Positions 21,776 through 30,673 of a stretch of 64,000 nucleotides of DNA are shown piece after piece (positions within the stretch are counted from its first letter, which is position 1; each line of letters opens with the position of its first letter). The notes beneath the pieces were generated by a model, which had not been told where the DNA came from, made no database searches, and saw nothing but the letters and a program-made list of their open reading frames with translations. The translations under genes and the position numbers were made by a program. The stretch is taken from the NCBI GenBank assembly GCA_009746045.1, contig RPFO01000127.1:1569638-1633637 (forward strand), given 5' to 3'. The stretch comes from Mesostigma viride (lineage: Eukaryota; Streptophyta; Mesostigmatophyceae; Mesostigmatales; Mesostigmataceae).

Positions 21776-23443
21776 CCCATAGTCCGCTGACCCATTTTTG
21801 GCACTTTCATACCCCTGAAAATGAGAAAAATCATAACTCACAGGCCACAACTCCGAATACCCCCAACCAAGATGCTAGGAGTATCTACACTTCAAGGGCT
21901 TTCAGAATATGCAATAATACCACGGTGCGAGACTGAACAAGTCTCGCGTGCAGACACGTGTGTAGTACTCCTACACACAGATCTCGAGTGATTTATCTAG
22001 TACCAAATCCGAAAGGCTTGCATCACTCCCCGGACAGGAGAACTTTTGCGGATGACTGTAGGTGTAAGTTGGCGATGCCATGGTATCCGGAGACGTCCGT
22101 CCTATAGTCAGCAAAATTGGTGCGAGAGGTCCCCAGTTCGATTCCGGTCGGATTCATTTGCAGATCGCGTTTTCCGCGTTTTCCGCGGCCTGGCACTGAA
22201 CGCAAAGGTTTTCACCTTTGCGGAGTGTCTGATCAGAATAATACCATGGCTTTATCAAAGCATTTGGATGATAGCTCTAGTCAAAGTTGGCCAAAAGACG
22301 ATCTTTTTTCTCCAAGGAAAAGTTTACCCCCCCCTTTTTTCCCAGGGAGGGTAGGGAACCTCAATACCAACATTGGACAATTTAGTTGGATAGTCCAATG
22401 GGGGTTTCCTTGGGTCAGACCACCCGGATAACCCTTTACCCCTATATAACGTGCTCATATATGTGTGTGGGTTACGCGCGTGAAAACAGCTATCTATGAC
22501 ATGCAACACGATAATGCATTATAGCAAGCTGTAAAAGGCTGCCAAAAGTGCTGGAATACAAACACGTTGCCTACCTGCACTAACGGAATGCCATACTCCA
22601 TAGAAATGCCATAAACTGGGCACTTTCAGGGCTAATGCCACTCTCTACAACAAGCATGGAAGCTTGCTGAAGTATGCATGGATAAAATCGTCATATATAA
22701 TGCATGGGAGGCGTATTCCGCTGCAAACAACACGCAAATACGTTGTCGTACATAGCTCGTTCATGTCCGGCCCGGATTCCGCTGGCCGGGACCACCATAT
22801 CTCACACATACCGTTGCTCTAGGGGCATAGACAGCCATAGCCGCAACATGCATGCAATCTTTATGATTACCAGGTTGATGTTCCGTTCAAAGATGACCTA
22901 TAAACGTGTCCGCATTCCCAGCAAATGCTGCAGCGGACATCCCGTAGCAAACCTGGATGCTTGGGCTGGCGCAGACTGACCGGCCATGAGGAGAAAATCG
23001 ACATATGATAGGCGATGACTCGTCTCGCACTGGCGACCAAGAAGGCAGTATTTTCCTACCTGTATTTTCCCAATCCTAAAAATCTGGCCATGCCTGACAT
23101 ACAAAAATCACGCATCATCATTCTGAGCAACATTCTAAACCGTTTCTAGCCGCGAGACGCAAATTTTCCCTGATAACGGCACGTTGACAGCCATATCTCG
23201 TTACGCGCGCGCGCGAGCGAAAATTTCCCGCCAAAGTCACGTGATACTTTCTCAATGCACGTTGCATTTACCAGGCTATGGCGAATATACCCCCCAAACC
23301 TATGCATCACCTTCGTCCCTAAGTGTTCCCAGACCCACCGGACAACTTCCCTCCGTCACGGGTGGCGCGGCGCTCCAGGAATTACGTGGTTTATTACGTT
23401 AAGTCAAAGTGCATGCGATCACATGCAGTTTTCGGACTATGGG
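21776..23443. mobile_element. TTAA-flanked DNA transposon 2 (piggyBac-like, non-autonomous)
   Basis: TTAA flanks it at 21772-21775 and 23444-23447. The tips are CCCATAGTCCG and its inverse CGGACTATGGG. A CCC tip beside TTAA is the usual piggyBac layout. It is 1668 bp, lies between gag and protease, and encodes nothing I recognise. It contains a tRNA-like stretch near 22095-22165. Its tips differ from those of TTAA element 1, so the two are separate families. Confidence 0.82.
22092..22165 (+). other. tRNA-like fragment with a B box
   Basis: GCGAGAGGTCCCCAGTTCGA and the following TTCCGG resemble the anticodon 3' side and T arm of an alanine-type tRNA, with GTTCGATTCC as a B box (22136-22145). 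The outer GTCCG/CGGAT could form a short stem. The 5' half and T stem do not fold well, so it is a tRNA relic or SINE piece, not a working gene. Confidence 0.3.
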
Positions 23444-23498
23444 TTAATATCTGGGGTACTATCTAAGGACCTGTCCAGGTTACCCCCGGCTGACAGGC

Positions 23499-24968
23499 CT
23501 ACTGTTCCCCCTCCCCCCCCAAATCCATAGGAACGAACCCCGAAGAAGACCCTGGCGGAAAAGCCACTGCTGGAGGGTCACGAGGGATTGAAGAGGGTGC
23601 GGGAGCCTGATTATCATAGGGGAACCCTGGGGATCCTGTCTGCACAGCATTCAGCCTACTAGGGGTAGCTGAAGGAATGCGTCCTGAAGTGGGACGAATA
23701 GGAGCACGCTGAGGGGTACGAGGAGGGCGAGCGTCGGGATGAGGGGGAGCACCCGAAAGGAACTTGGGGCACTCACGTTTAAGGTGACCTACTTCCTTAC
23801 AATGATAGCAGGTAATATGAGAGACATCCAGAGCTGAAAGGTCAGTCACACAGATATCTAATTCTTCTACATAGGAGTTCTCCTCCTCAGGGGTAAGGCT
23901 TATATTATTAATACGGGAACGGGTAGGAAGAGAAGGTGTGGAGAAGAAATCTGCTACTCGTAAAAGATGCTGACGCACATGCTTGAGGGGCAGGTCAGTA
24001 AAACGGTAGGCAGAGAACTGGCGCTTGACTTCACGCAATAAGGGTCTACTGAGGCCCTGAAGGAAGCGAGCACGTACTTCTGCACCCGACAAATCCCTAA
24101 TTCGTACCATCTGAGCATCAAACTCTTTCATATATTCTTTGAAGGACTTGGTACCCTGCTGCAAGGTGCCAAAGGATAATCTATCCTGCCAATCTGCATC
24201 GGGAGGGACTAAATGGTTCTCTAAACGCTTGAACAATTCTGCTACAGAGTTTGGGTAGGCATGAGAGGCAAGAGACTCACACTGGATGAGGTTAGCAAGT
24301 TCAGGAGTAATGCAGGTAGTAAGATAATGAGGAACTAGTACAGCATCAGAGAGGCGCCACCTATTGTGGTTCTGCCAGGACTCTGTGTTCTGGGTGAGCA
24401 ACATAATGAAGGTGAAAAACTGTTGAGGGGTAGACTTGACATCCAGCTTAGGAAGGTTGGCAAAGAGGGGAAGAGCAGGAGGCTTAGGGGGATTAGAAGA
24501 ATCAGTTTTTCCCATAGGGCCACTATCTTCCACTGCTACATAAGCGGGATAGAAGGAAGGGATAGGAAAAGTCTTGGGTAGGGGTCTAGAGGGAGCCACC
24601 GTTTCCGGATGGTGCCCATAGGAGAAGGGGACAGTATATTGCTCACGAAGAGAGGAATAGGCAAAATGATCATAATTCCTATCATCTAGGGGCATGGTAC
24701 TGAAATCATTATTAACTTCTAAATCAGCCACACGGGTAGGAACCTGGGCAGCCTCATAGGCCGTCTCAGGGTAGGACCAGGAAGCAGGTGGGTAAAAGGG
24801 AACTGCACTAGGGCGCCCAGAAGGGCCGACAGGGGCCGAGGTACGACCCGTGTTAATAGCAGGCATTGAAGGCACAGGGTGGGAAGGAGGCCTAGGAGCA
24901 TTGTTAGTGTGTGAGGACCTGCTGGAGGGGTGAGCCAAGGTTGCAGAAGGGGCAGGGGCCTGGTTCAC
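23499..24968 (-). CDS. Gag of the LTR element
   Basis: The frame has a Pro/Ser-rich head, a retrotransposon gag core (LFKRLENHLVPPDADWQDRL; FKEYMKEFDAQMVRIRDL; VRARFLQGLSRPL) and a CCHC zinc knuckle (CYHCKEVGHLKREC). The coding part may begin further upstream, near 25228, where an Asn-rich stretch encoded by TTATTA repeats occurs. Gag forms the particle and binds the element RNA. Confidence 0.9.
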   Translation of the reverse strand: MNQAPAPSATLAHPSSRSSHTNNAPRPPSHPVPSMPAINTGRTSAPVGPSGRPSAVPFYPPASWSYPETAYEAAQVPTRVADLEVNNDFSTMPLDDRNYDHFAYSSLREQYTVPFSYGHHPETVAPSRPLPKTFPIPSFYPAYVAVEDSGPMGKTDSSNPPKPPALPLFANLPKLDVKSTPQQFFTFIMLLTQNTESWQNHNRWRLSDAVLVPHYLTTCITPELANLIQCESLASHAYPNSVAELFKRLENHLVPPDADWQDRLSFGTLQQGTKSFKEYMKEFDAQMVRIRDLSGAEVRARFLQGLSRPLLREVKRQFSAYRFTDLPLKHVRQHLLRVADFFSTPSLPTRSRINNISLTPEEENSYVEELDICVTDLSALDVSHITCYHCKEVGHLKRECPKFLSGAPPHPDARPPRTPQRAPIRPTSGRIPSATPSRLNAVQTGSPGFPYDNQAPAPSSIPRDPPAVAFPPGSSSGFVPMDLGGEGEQ

Positions 24969-25319
24969 AACGAAAGAAGGTTCCTCACTAAATCTGACTT
25001 GGGAAATACGTTGTTCATAGGTAGGTGGGGTAATTGAGGGACGACGGCGACCACCAGCAACAGGAGAAGGAGGTGAGGTACGCAGAATACCTTGAGGGTG
25101 AGATGGTGTACCGTTTCCAAGGAGTCCCGTCGGTTACCACGAGTATTGTTATTGTTAGTGTTATTAGTAGTATTATTATTATTATTATTGGTAGGTATAG
25201 GCGACATATCTCCACCCACTGGATCCATCTTTAATTACGTAAAGGAATAGGAATCTAGAAGAAAGCAACAAAGGAAAAAGGAAAAACCTTGAAGGTCTGC
25301 AGCAGGAACAAAATTAAAA

Positions 25320-25712
25320 TCAATCCTTTTTAACAACAGTAATGGATAGGGAACCAAACTCCAAAGTGAGAGGAGTATCTGAAGCAGATGCAGATGCAGC
25401 CCGTTTAGGGGGAGAAGAAGGAGGGGTAGCAAAGACTAGAGCTTCTACTGGAGGGCGACCATGAGGAATAGGGCGTACATGCAGGCCTAAATCTGTTTGG
25501 CTATGATCTATAAGGAACTGCTGAGCTTCTTCAAAGGACATAAATTTCTTATACCTAATTACGTTATATACACGATTCTGAACGATCTTCCTAGCGTCGG
25601 ACCAAGAAAGGAAAATGGAGGACCATTGAGGCGTAATCACTACGTAATATTTAGCTAGACTATTATCGCTAGAAGAATGGGAAGGAGCAGTAAAAGATCG
25701 CCGTTGGCTCAT
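25320..25712 (-). CDS. Extra ORF with RNase H1 hybrid-binding (Cauli_VI-type) domain
   Basis: 130 residues starting MSQRRSFTAPSHSSSD. Residues 20-70 (AKYYVVITPQWSSIFLSW; YNVIRYKKFMSFEEAQQFL) follow the pattern of the N-terminal hybrid-binding domain of RNase H1 and of caulimovirus viroplasmin: YYVV...G/S-I-F-SW...V......YKKF.S.EEA..FL. That fold binds RNA/DNA hybrids or double-stranded RNA. The ORF is the first in the element, before gag, and looks whole. A role in handling the reverse-transcription intermediate is inference. Confidence 0.7.
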   Translation of the reverse strand: MSQRRSFTAPSHSSSDNSLAKYYVVITPQWSSIFLSWSDARKIVQNRVYNVIRYKKFMSFEEAQQFLIDHSQTDLGLHVRPIPHGRPPVEALVFATPPSSPPKRAASASASDTPLTLEFGSLSITVVKKD

Positions 25713-26219
25713 GGTAACGCACCTGGTAGGTCTTGAGCAGTCAAATGAGGAGAACGAGGAGAAGGCGACTTATCTCGGGTGTCTGAAACCGAACCAGATT
25801 GACGACGCACGTAGGGACGATGTTTCCAGCGCCAGGTGGTCGTAAGTATCCGGTTTCAAGAATTCTGCGTCCGGCGAAGGGTCGTCTAAATACGAAGCAG
25901 GCACGATGCAGAAAAAGGGTAATCTACGAGACGCTAGCCGTCTCTCTATCGTCGAACCAAAACCAGCAACTGTCTACGGCAGTAAACCATCTTTCTAAGG
26001 AAACAAGACGAGGAGCAGGAGCTATATACGAAAGGATTTTCCGCTTCGAGCAGGTCTAACGTCTAGGCAGGGCGTGTCCTGAATCAGGCAGCACTATCCT
26101 CCTAGCTTGACGGCGACCCGCCCATTACCTGTCAAGTACGTGTCGTCTTCTTTTTCCCAGCCGCGGAAGGGTTGATTCAATGACGTATGTTGCAAAGGAT
26201 CGTCGTCTCGCTCTCTATC

Positions 26220-26237
26220 TAAACTACCTCCGAGTCC
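26220..26237 (-). other. Primer binding site of the LTR element
   Basis: One base after the 5' LTR the - strand reads TGGACTCGGAGGTAGTTT, beginning with TGG as expected for pairing with a tRNA 3' CCA end. I cannot say which tRNA. Confidence 0.6.
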
Positions 26238-26238
26238 A

Positions 26239-26814
26239 TTGTTACGCCGCAAGCCTCGGCCACCACCTCTACCTCTACCTGTCCTGATACTACCTAAACT
26301 AGTGAGGCTGCTTCTATTTACACCCCTAGCGAAAGACGACCGAGACGAACCAGATCTCAATGCATTTACATATGTACTACTGTAATACGCCATAGGCCAT
26401 TTAATCAAACCCGTTTACTCCAGGAAAAGAGGAAGGAAACACAACTACACTGCCGTGACCCAAGCTAATATGTGCTAATTCATTTAACACACGCCGGGTG
26501 ACCACACAAGGAGTGGAACGTGCATAAATGGTCACCAACGGTCCAACAGGCTCGGGCCGACCTGGCCCTCGCCTGCAGAAACGCAGAAACACAAGCAGGT
26601 GCACAGATGCACGCCTGTCCACTACATTCTACAAAAGGATAAGGACCACTAATATAGTACGCGGCGCGGCGCCCAAAGGCACCCACTATACCACAGTACT
26701 GTTACGGGGACAATCATGTCCAAACTAGAACTGCACGTGACCTAGGAACAACCGAGGCCAAGGACCTAATTTACGTCCGTAACTACAACGAATTGAACAT
26801 TACGCGACGTAACA
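26239..26814 (-). repeat. Right LTR (5' LTR in element sense)
   Basis: About 575 bp. It matches the left LTR except for roughly one substitution and a 4-bp difference near its outer end, and is followed by CGCGC. Confidence 0.93.
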
Positions 26815-26819
26815 CGCGC

Positions 26820-27777
26820 TTTATCAAGGAGACAACCAGGGCTTTATGCCAATACCGGGCCCGGCCTGTGGCGCAAGCCCTTGGGCAAGCTAGAGAAACA
26901 GGACCTGGTCCTCCCTGTTCTTACGTACGGGGCCGAGACGTGGATTCTCCCTGCCGACCTTGCCAACAAGCTGGATCACCAACATGCTGCGGTCAATTTT
27001 TTCGTGTAGGATACGCTGCTCATGTCCGCAAGGAGGATTTGTATCTCGGCATGCTACTTATCATTAGCACCATCAAGCAGCGGCGCCTGATGCTAGTAGG
27101 GCTCGCATCAACCAGGTAGACACCTCACGTGGCCCCTCTGCATGCAGGGCTGCGCGCCCCGCCCAGCCGGGCCGGCACCTCCTCGATCGTGAACGTGCGT
27201 GGGCCGGGCCCAGCCAGGAACCTTAGACGCCACAAGGCCCGCGCCTTCAAAGAACAGCTTGTATACCAGTACACAGTTGTAGAGGACACGTGGGGGGCCT
27301 CCGGCAGCCTCTCGGTGATTTGGAAAAAGATGATGGACAACGCCAAGTGGGCCCAGGTCAACAAACGTGGGGAATTAAGGAGCGTGCTTGTTTGCAAAGC
27401 GGGCTATAGAATAGCTTGTATAACAGCCCTAGCTTGTATCCATTGGTAGTCACTGCCGCCATGGCAGCCATGCCTAGAATGTTTGCGGCTAGCTGTGCCA
27501 CCACAAGATGATACTTAGTCACGTGCACCGCTAACACACGGTACACAACCAGCCCTAGCCTCAGCTTAGCCCTTGTACAGCCATGCTACGTCCTGGCTAT
27601 GATAAGATTACTTGCCCACGCTACTTGTTACTGATGATATGGTCACATGGGTCTTATTGCACCCACCGGCACTTGCCGGATCATCTATGGCGTGTCCGAT
27701 TGCCGCTGTGGCATGCCTCTGGCATGACTGAGGAGAAAGGGGGTCTCTGCGGCCCTTTCTTCCTGTTGTGCACATGT
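26820..27777 (+). mobile_element. Truncated LINE: ORF2 C-terminal remnant joined to the family B 3' UTR
   Basis: The reading PVLTYGAETWILPADLANKL (about 26910-26970) is the usual segment after the RT domain of LINE ORF2 proteins. HVRKEDLYLGMLL and IKQRRLMLVGL (about 27020-27110) parallel HISNEDLYADLPY and IRHRRLGLAGHL at 51.9 kb, and LSVIWKKM near 27320 parallels LSVIWRQM. Several stops and frame changes show a dead copy. From about 27405 (GCGGGCTATAGAATAGC) to 27776 it matches the 3' UTR of the ORF1-only family B copy at 53325-53690. The 5' end starts right at the LTR element's target site. Confidence 0.75.
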
Positions 27778-28376
27778 AGTGGCCCGACTACATCCGCCAC
27801 AAGGCCAACCCCTCGAGAAGCCCCAAGTTTACTGGCGGGGCGGGGACCTTTATGTCAAGAAGAAACTGTGGAAGCCCCCCCGGGCTCCCCCGGGATAGAG
27901 CACTCAAGATAGTTGTCTAGATGGGGGCAATCCATTATGGGATAGCTTAGGCATTACAGCACTTGAAACGATATTAGCGCCCAAAGTTATACTACCTTCA
28001 ATTAGCTCTGGCGCCTTGTGGCCATCACCTTGCGCCTTAGCCGGCGTCTTGAGCCCACCACGCCTTTGTAGCATAAGCTAGGCGTCAGCCTACTTATGGT
28101 ATTGCACTGGTTGTATTGCACCCACAGTGTTGCGCCCCGGCACCATGCTGTGGAGAGAGCGCTCTGTGGCCTGCCCACTTGCGGCAGAGAGAGAAGCTAG
28201 GGCGCCCTCCCTCCTTCTCGCTGTATATATATCCCGATTTCTGGCCTGCGCTGGTTGTCTCCTTGATATCAAGGAGACAATCACTGTGTATATATGGTTG
28301 AAGGTTCCTTTACTCTGTATTGGCGCACCCACGTGACACAGTCACGTGCTTATTAAATAATTAATTAATGGGAGTG
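27778..28376 (+). mobile_element. 5'-truncated LINE family C fragment
   Basis: It starts inside the ORF1 end (TGGCCCGACTACATCCGCC) and continues through a 3' UTR that matches, inverted, 53860-54440. It closes with the perfect hairpin CACGTGAC/GTCACGTG (loop ACA, 28331-28349) and a TTAAATAATTAATTAAT tail. A small insertion sits at 28229-28288. Confidence 0.75.
28229..28288. repeat. Short inserted motif with a 26-bp perfect palindrome
   Basis: Relative to the inverted family C copy at 53.94 kb, about 60 bp are added between two copies of TGTATATAT-like sequence. The insert carries GGCCTGCGCTGGTTGTCTCC and a 26-bp palindrome centred at 28267/28268. The same motif recurs at 52502, 55936 (+) and 26820, 28490 (-). 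Confidence 0.65.
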
Positions 28377-28927
28377 CATGCGCACGTGCTGGCCAAGCGT
28401 TTCCCCCCCTTGAGACACCTGGTTATCCGTTGCCAATTAGCCACATGGTACGTGAAAAGTGTCCAATATACTATCAAGGAGCCAATATACTGTCAAGGAG
28501 ACAACCAGGCACCAGCGCAGGCCTGAAAGCAAAACACGGTTCGCTACAGACCCCACCGGCCTCAAACTCGCCATCTGAAATCCTTTTGATAAAATAATTG
28601 CAACATGGAACTACCAGCAGGTTCCATATTTGATGGCAAGAGAAGGCATCATCCATAGCAACCACTGTGAAGAAGTTCTGCATCTCTCCATCTTGACTTC
28701 ACGTGTTTCGAAGTACCGGGTGACTCCGCTTATAGTCCAGCATTTCTCGTTGTGGCACGTTATGTAATGCACAAACGTCCTGGAGATCCTATGCCAATGA
28801 CACCACGTCCATGGATAATGCATCTTGCATCTCGCACAGCATATAGAGTTGAAATGATGATCTACTTCCCACCCCACAAGGTGCTAGCAAGATGCCTAAT
28901 TCAGCATTACAATGCAGCAGATGGCCA

Positions 28928-29122
28928 CTAGCGAATCGCTTGCAGTTTACAGCCCGTGCTTTCAAATCGCAGCTGCAAACTAGAGGTTAACGGAGGTGGC
29001 CGCCTCTTGCTTGATTGATTTGCACGATAGCACTCCACAGCATTTGGTAGCAACGGGCCCATGAAGTAGAATTCATTCCGGCGAATGCCGTAATCAAAGG
29101 TCACGCTTCCTGTGATCTCCAA
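28928..29122 (-). CDS. Unrecognised ORF continuing the frame above
   Basis: 64 residues, MEITGSVTFDYGIRRNEFYF and on. The same frame is open upstream to about 29165 (CDVEEKLEITGS), overlapping the end of the 29130-29519 frame. The two could be one gene with a frame change or a short intron. Family unknown. Confidence 0.27.
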   Translation of the reverse strand: MEITGSVTFDYGIRRNEFYFMGPLLPNAVECYRANQSSKRRPPPLTSSLQLRFESTGCKLQAIR

Positions 29123-29129
29123 TTTCTCC

Positions 29130-29519
29130 TCAACGTCGCATATTTGGGGGTGGTCGTAACAGCCCCAGGAATATCCCGGCTGATGTTGCCAACACGCGGG
29201 AACTCTGGGCGAATTCGGGCCATGCTTCCGCAGGAAAACCTCTATCTAGCCACCAACGTTCATCAACGTAAGACTTCGGTTCCATGATTGCCCCCGTATA
29301 CATCTCGTCAATATAGCTGACCTCCAGCTTATTGGCCATCGGAAAATGGAGGTTTGAGTCAAATTTAGCCAGAATCCTGAGAGGCACTCCTTCATTTAAG
29401 GACACGAGAGTCCAGAAATCGATGTTTGTCCGGGGGTGCGTCGTCATTTGCAATGAGCAGGCAATCGCGTCTTCTTTCGGGCGCGTGCCAGCGCGATCTC
29501 CGCTGCGTTTTTTCCCCAT
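29130..29519 (-). CDS. Unrecognised ORF, possible exon
   Basis: 130 residues from an ATG at 29519 (MGKKRSGDRAGTRPKEDA). It has an amino-acid mix like a real protein (NIDFWTLVSLNEGVPLRILA; NKLEVSYIDEMYTGAIMEP) but no motif I know. A second - strand frame continues right after it, so this may be a split exon, a frameshifted gene or a relic. Confidence 0.3.
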   Translation of the reverse strand: MGKKRSGDRAGTRPKEDAIACSLQMTTHPRTNIDFWTLVSLNEGVPLRILAKFDSNLHFPMANKLEVSYIDEMYTGAIMEPKSYVDERWWLDRGFPAEAWPEFAQSSRVLATSAGIFLGLLRPPPNMRR

Positions 29520-30101
29520 GATGTTCGTGTGGCTGCTTACATAAGCGGCTGACAAGCCGACTCGCGCTTTACTCACGCCAACTATCTCCACACGGACACG
29601 CAATAAGCTCTCCGGTTACCTTCTGTGACCAATTCGAATTGCTTTCTCCGATACTAGCTAGGTAGTGCCCTCAATTATAACCTCGCTGTCCTGACACATA
29701 AAGAAATGCACGCTTTGGATAATGGATGAGAATTGAGAGGCTGTTGTCGGGACTCGGCGGGGTCAAGCTGCCTGCATGATTGTGCACAAAACTTCTTGCG
29801 GCGGTGATACGCCGCCGTCAGCAGTCAGCACAAAACCAAGCCACATGTAAGCTTTATGCTGAATAGTGAATATCCATTTTTTTGGTGGCGCGGCGCCATG
29901 CCATTGACCTGTTGGTTTACCGTCCCGTTCTCCGCCAAGGCGCCAACAGAGGCCGATTATGTACTGCATGTTGTTGCTCAGCCAGCCCTCTGGGCTCTGG
30001 CTATCTCGTCTACTAAATTGTTGGTTGTTTGCATTTGGACTGCGTTATTATTGTTGTTGTTGTTGCCCACAGCATGTGTGCAGTATGTGTGCAGTCATCA
30101 G

Positions 30102-30195
30102 GAAATTTTCTATTGACTACAGTTGTTGTAGTGGAAAGTTTCTATTGACTACAGTTGTTGTAGTGGAAATTTTCTATTTACTACTGTTGTTGTAG
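30102..30195 (+). repeat. Three copies of a 33-bp unit
   Basis: Units read GAAATTTTCTATTGACTACA plus GTTGTTGTAGTG, with small changes. Confidence 0.8.
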
Positions 30196-30673
30196 GCTGT
30201 AACCAGGCCTGTGCTATACTACATACTAAAAAAAAAAGGGAAGAATAATTATTAATCCTTAGTAAATTCGCAAAGTGATCACAGCACGTGGTAGTCGCGG
30301 GCGACACAGGTCATGGCGGGAGTTCACCCAGGTTTGAAGAGACCGGGGTGTTGAACAATTATTTGAGCCATCGATCGTGACTCGAAAGCATGGCTTTGAG
30401 TAATAATCACATTTTGCTAGCCAGGACAGGAGATCTCACATCGCGTTTTAATGAAAAATTACGGAGTAAAAGCAAATCTTCACCAGACCCTGTGTTTGAT
30501 GCCGATTAGCCTGTTGAATTTTTTTCACAGCAGAGTGACTATGTGGGCTTCTGTCATGGTAACTTCATGGCCTCTCAGCCTTGATGTGCCATTCATGTAA
30601 CTTGGGAGACTTCTACATATGCACAGAATTTAAATGTTTGCCTATGACCTCGATAGTATAATTTGTTGAGAAA

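Larger units (their letters stand above)
12091..26814 (-). mobile_element. Ty3/gypsy LTR retrotransposon (chromovirus), 14.7 kb with nested insertions
   Basis: Both LTRs start TGTTACGCCGC and end GACGTAACA, and CGCGC flanks the whole (12086-12090 and about 26815-26819). Read on -, the order is LTR, primer site, leader, extra ORF with a Cauli_VI-type domain, gag, protease, RT, RNase H, integrase with chromodomain, extra coding region, polypurine tract, LTR. The order RT-RNaseH-IN is that of Metaviridae. The two LTRs differ by about one substitution and a small length change, so insertion was recent. Two DNA transposons are nested inside. The element is broken: besides the insertions there are a few breaks in pol and a few in the extra region. 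Confidence 0.95.
28377..30673. other. Spacer upstream of the WDR62-like gene
   Basis: Mostly unassigned. It holds the weak - strand ORFs listed below, a short 33-bp repeat at 30102-30195, and an A run near 30231. No promoter element could be fixed with confidence. Confidence 0.4.

Noticed and set aside
22092-22165. Functional tRNA gene
   Set aside because: The T stem has mismatches and there is no proper anticodon stem or D arm.
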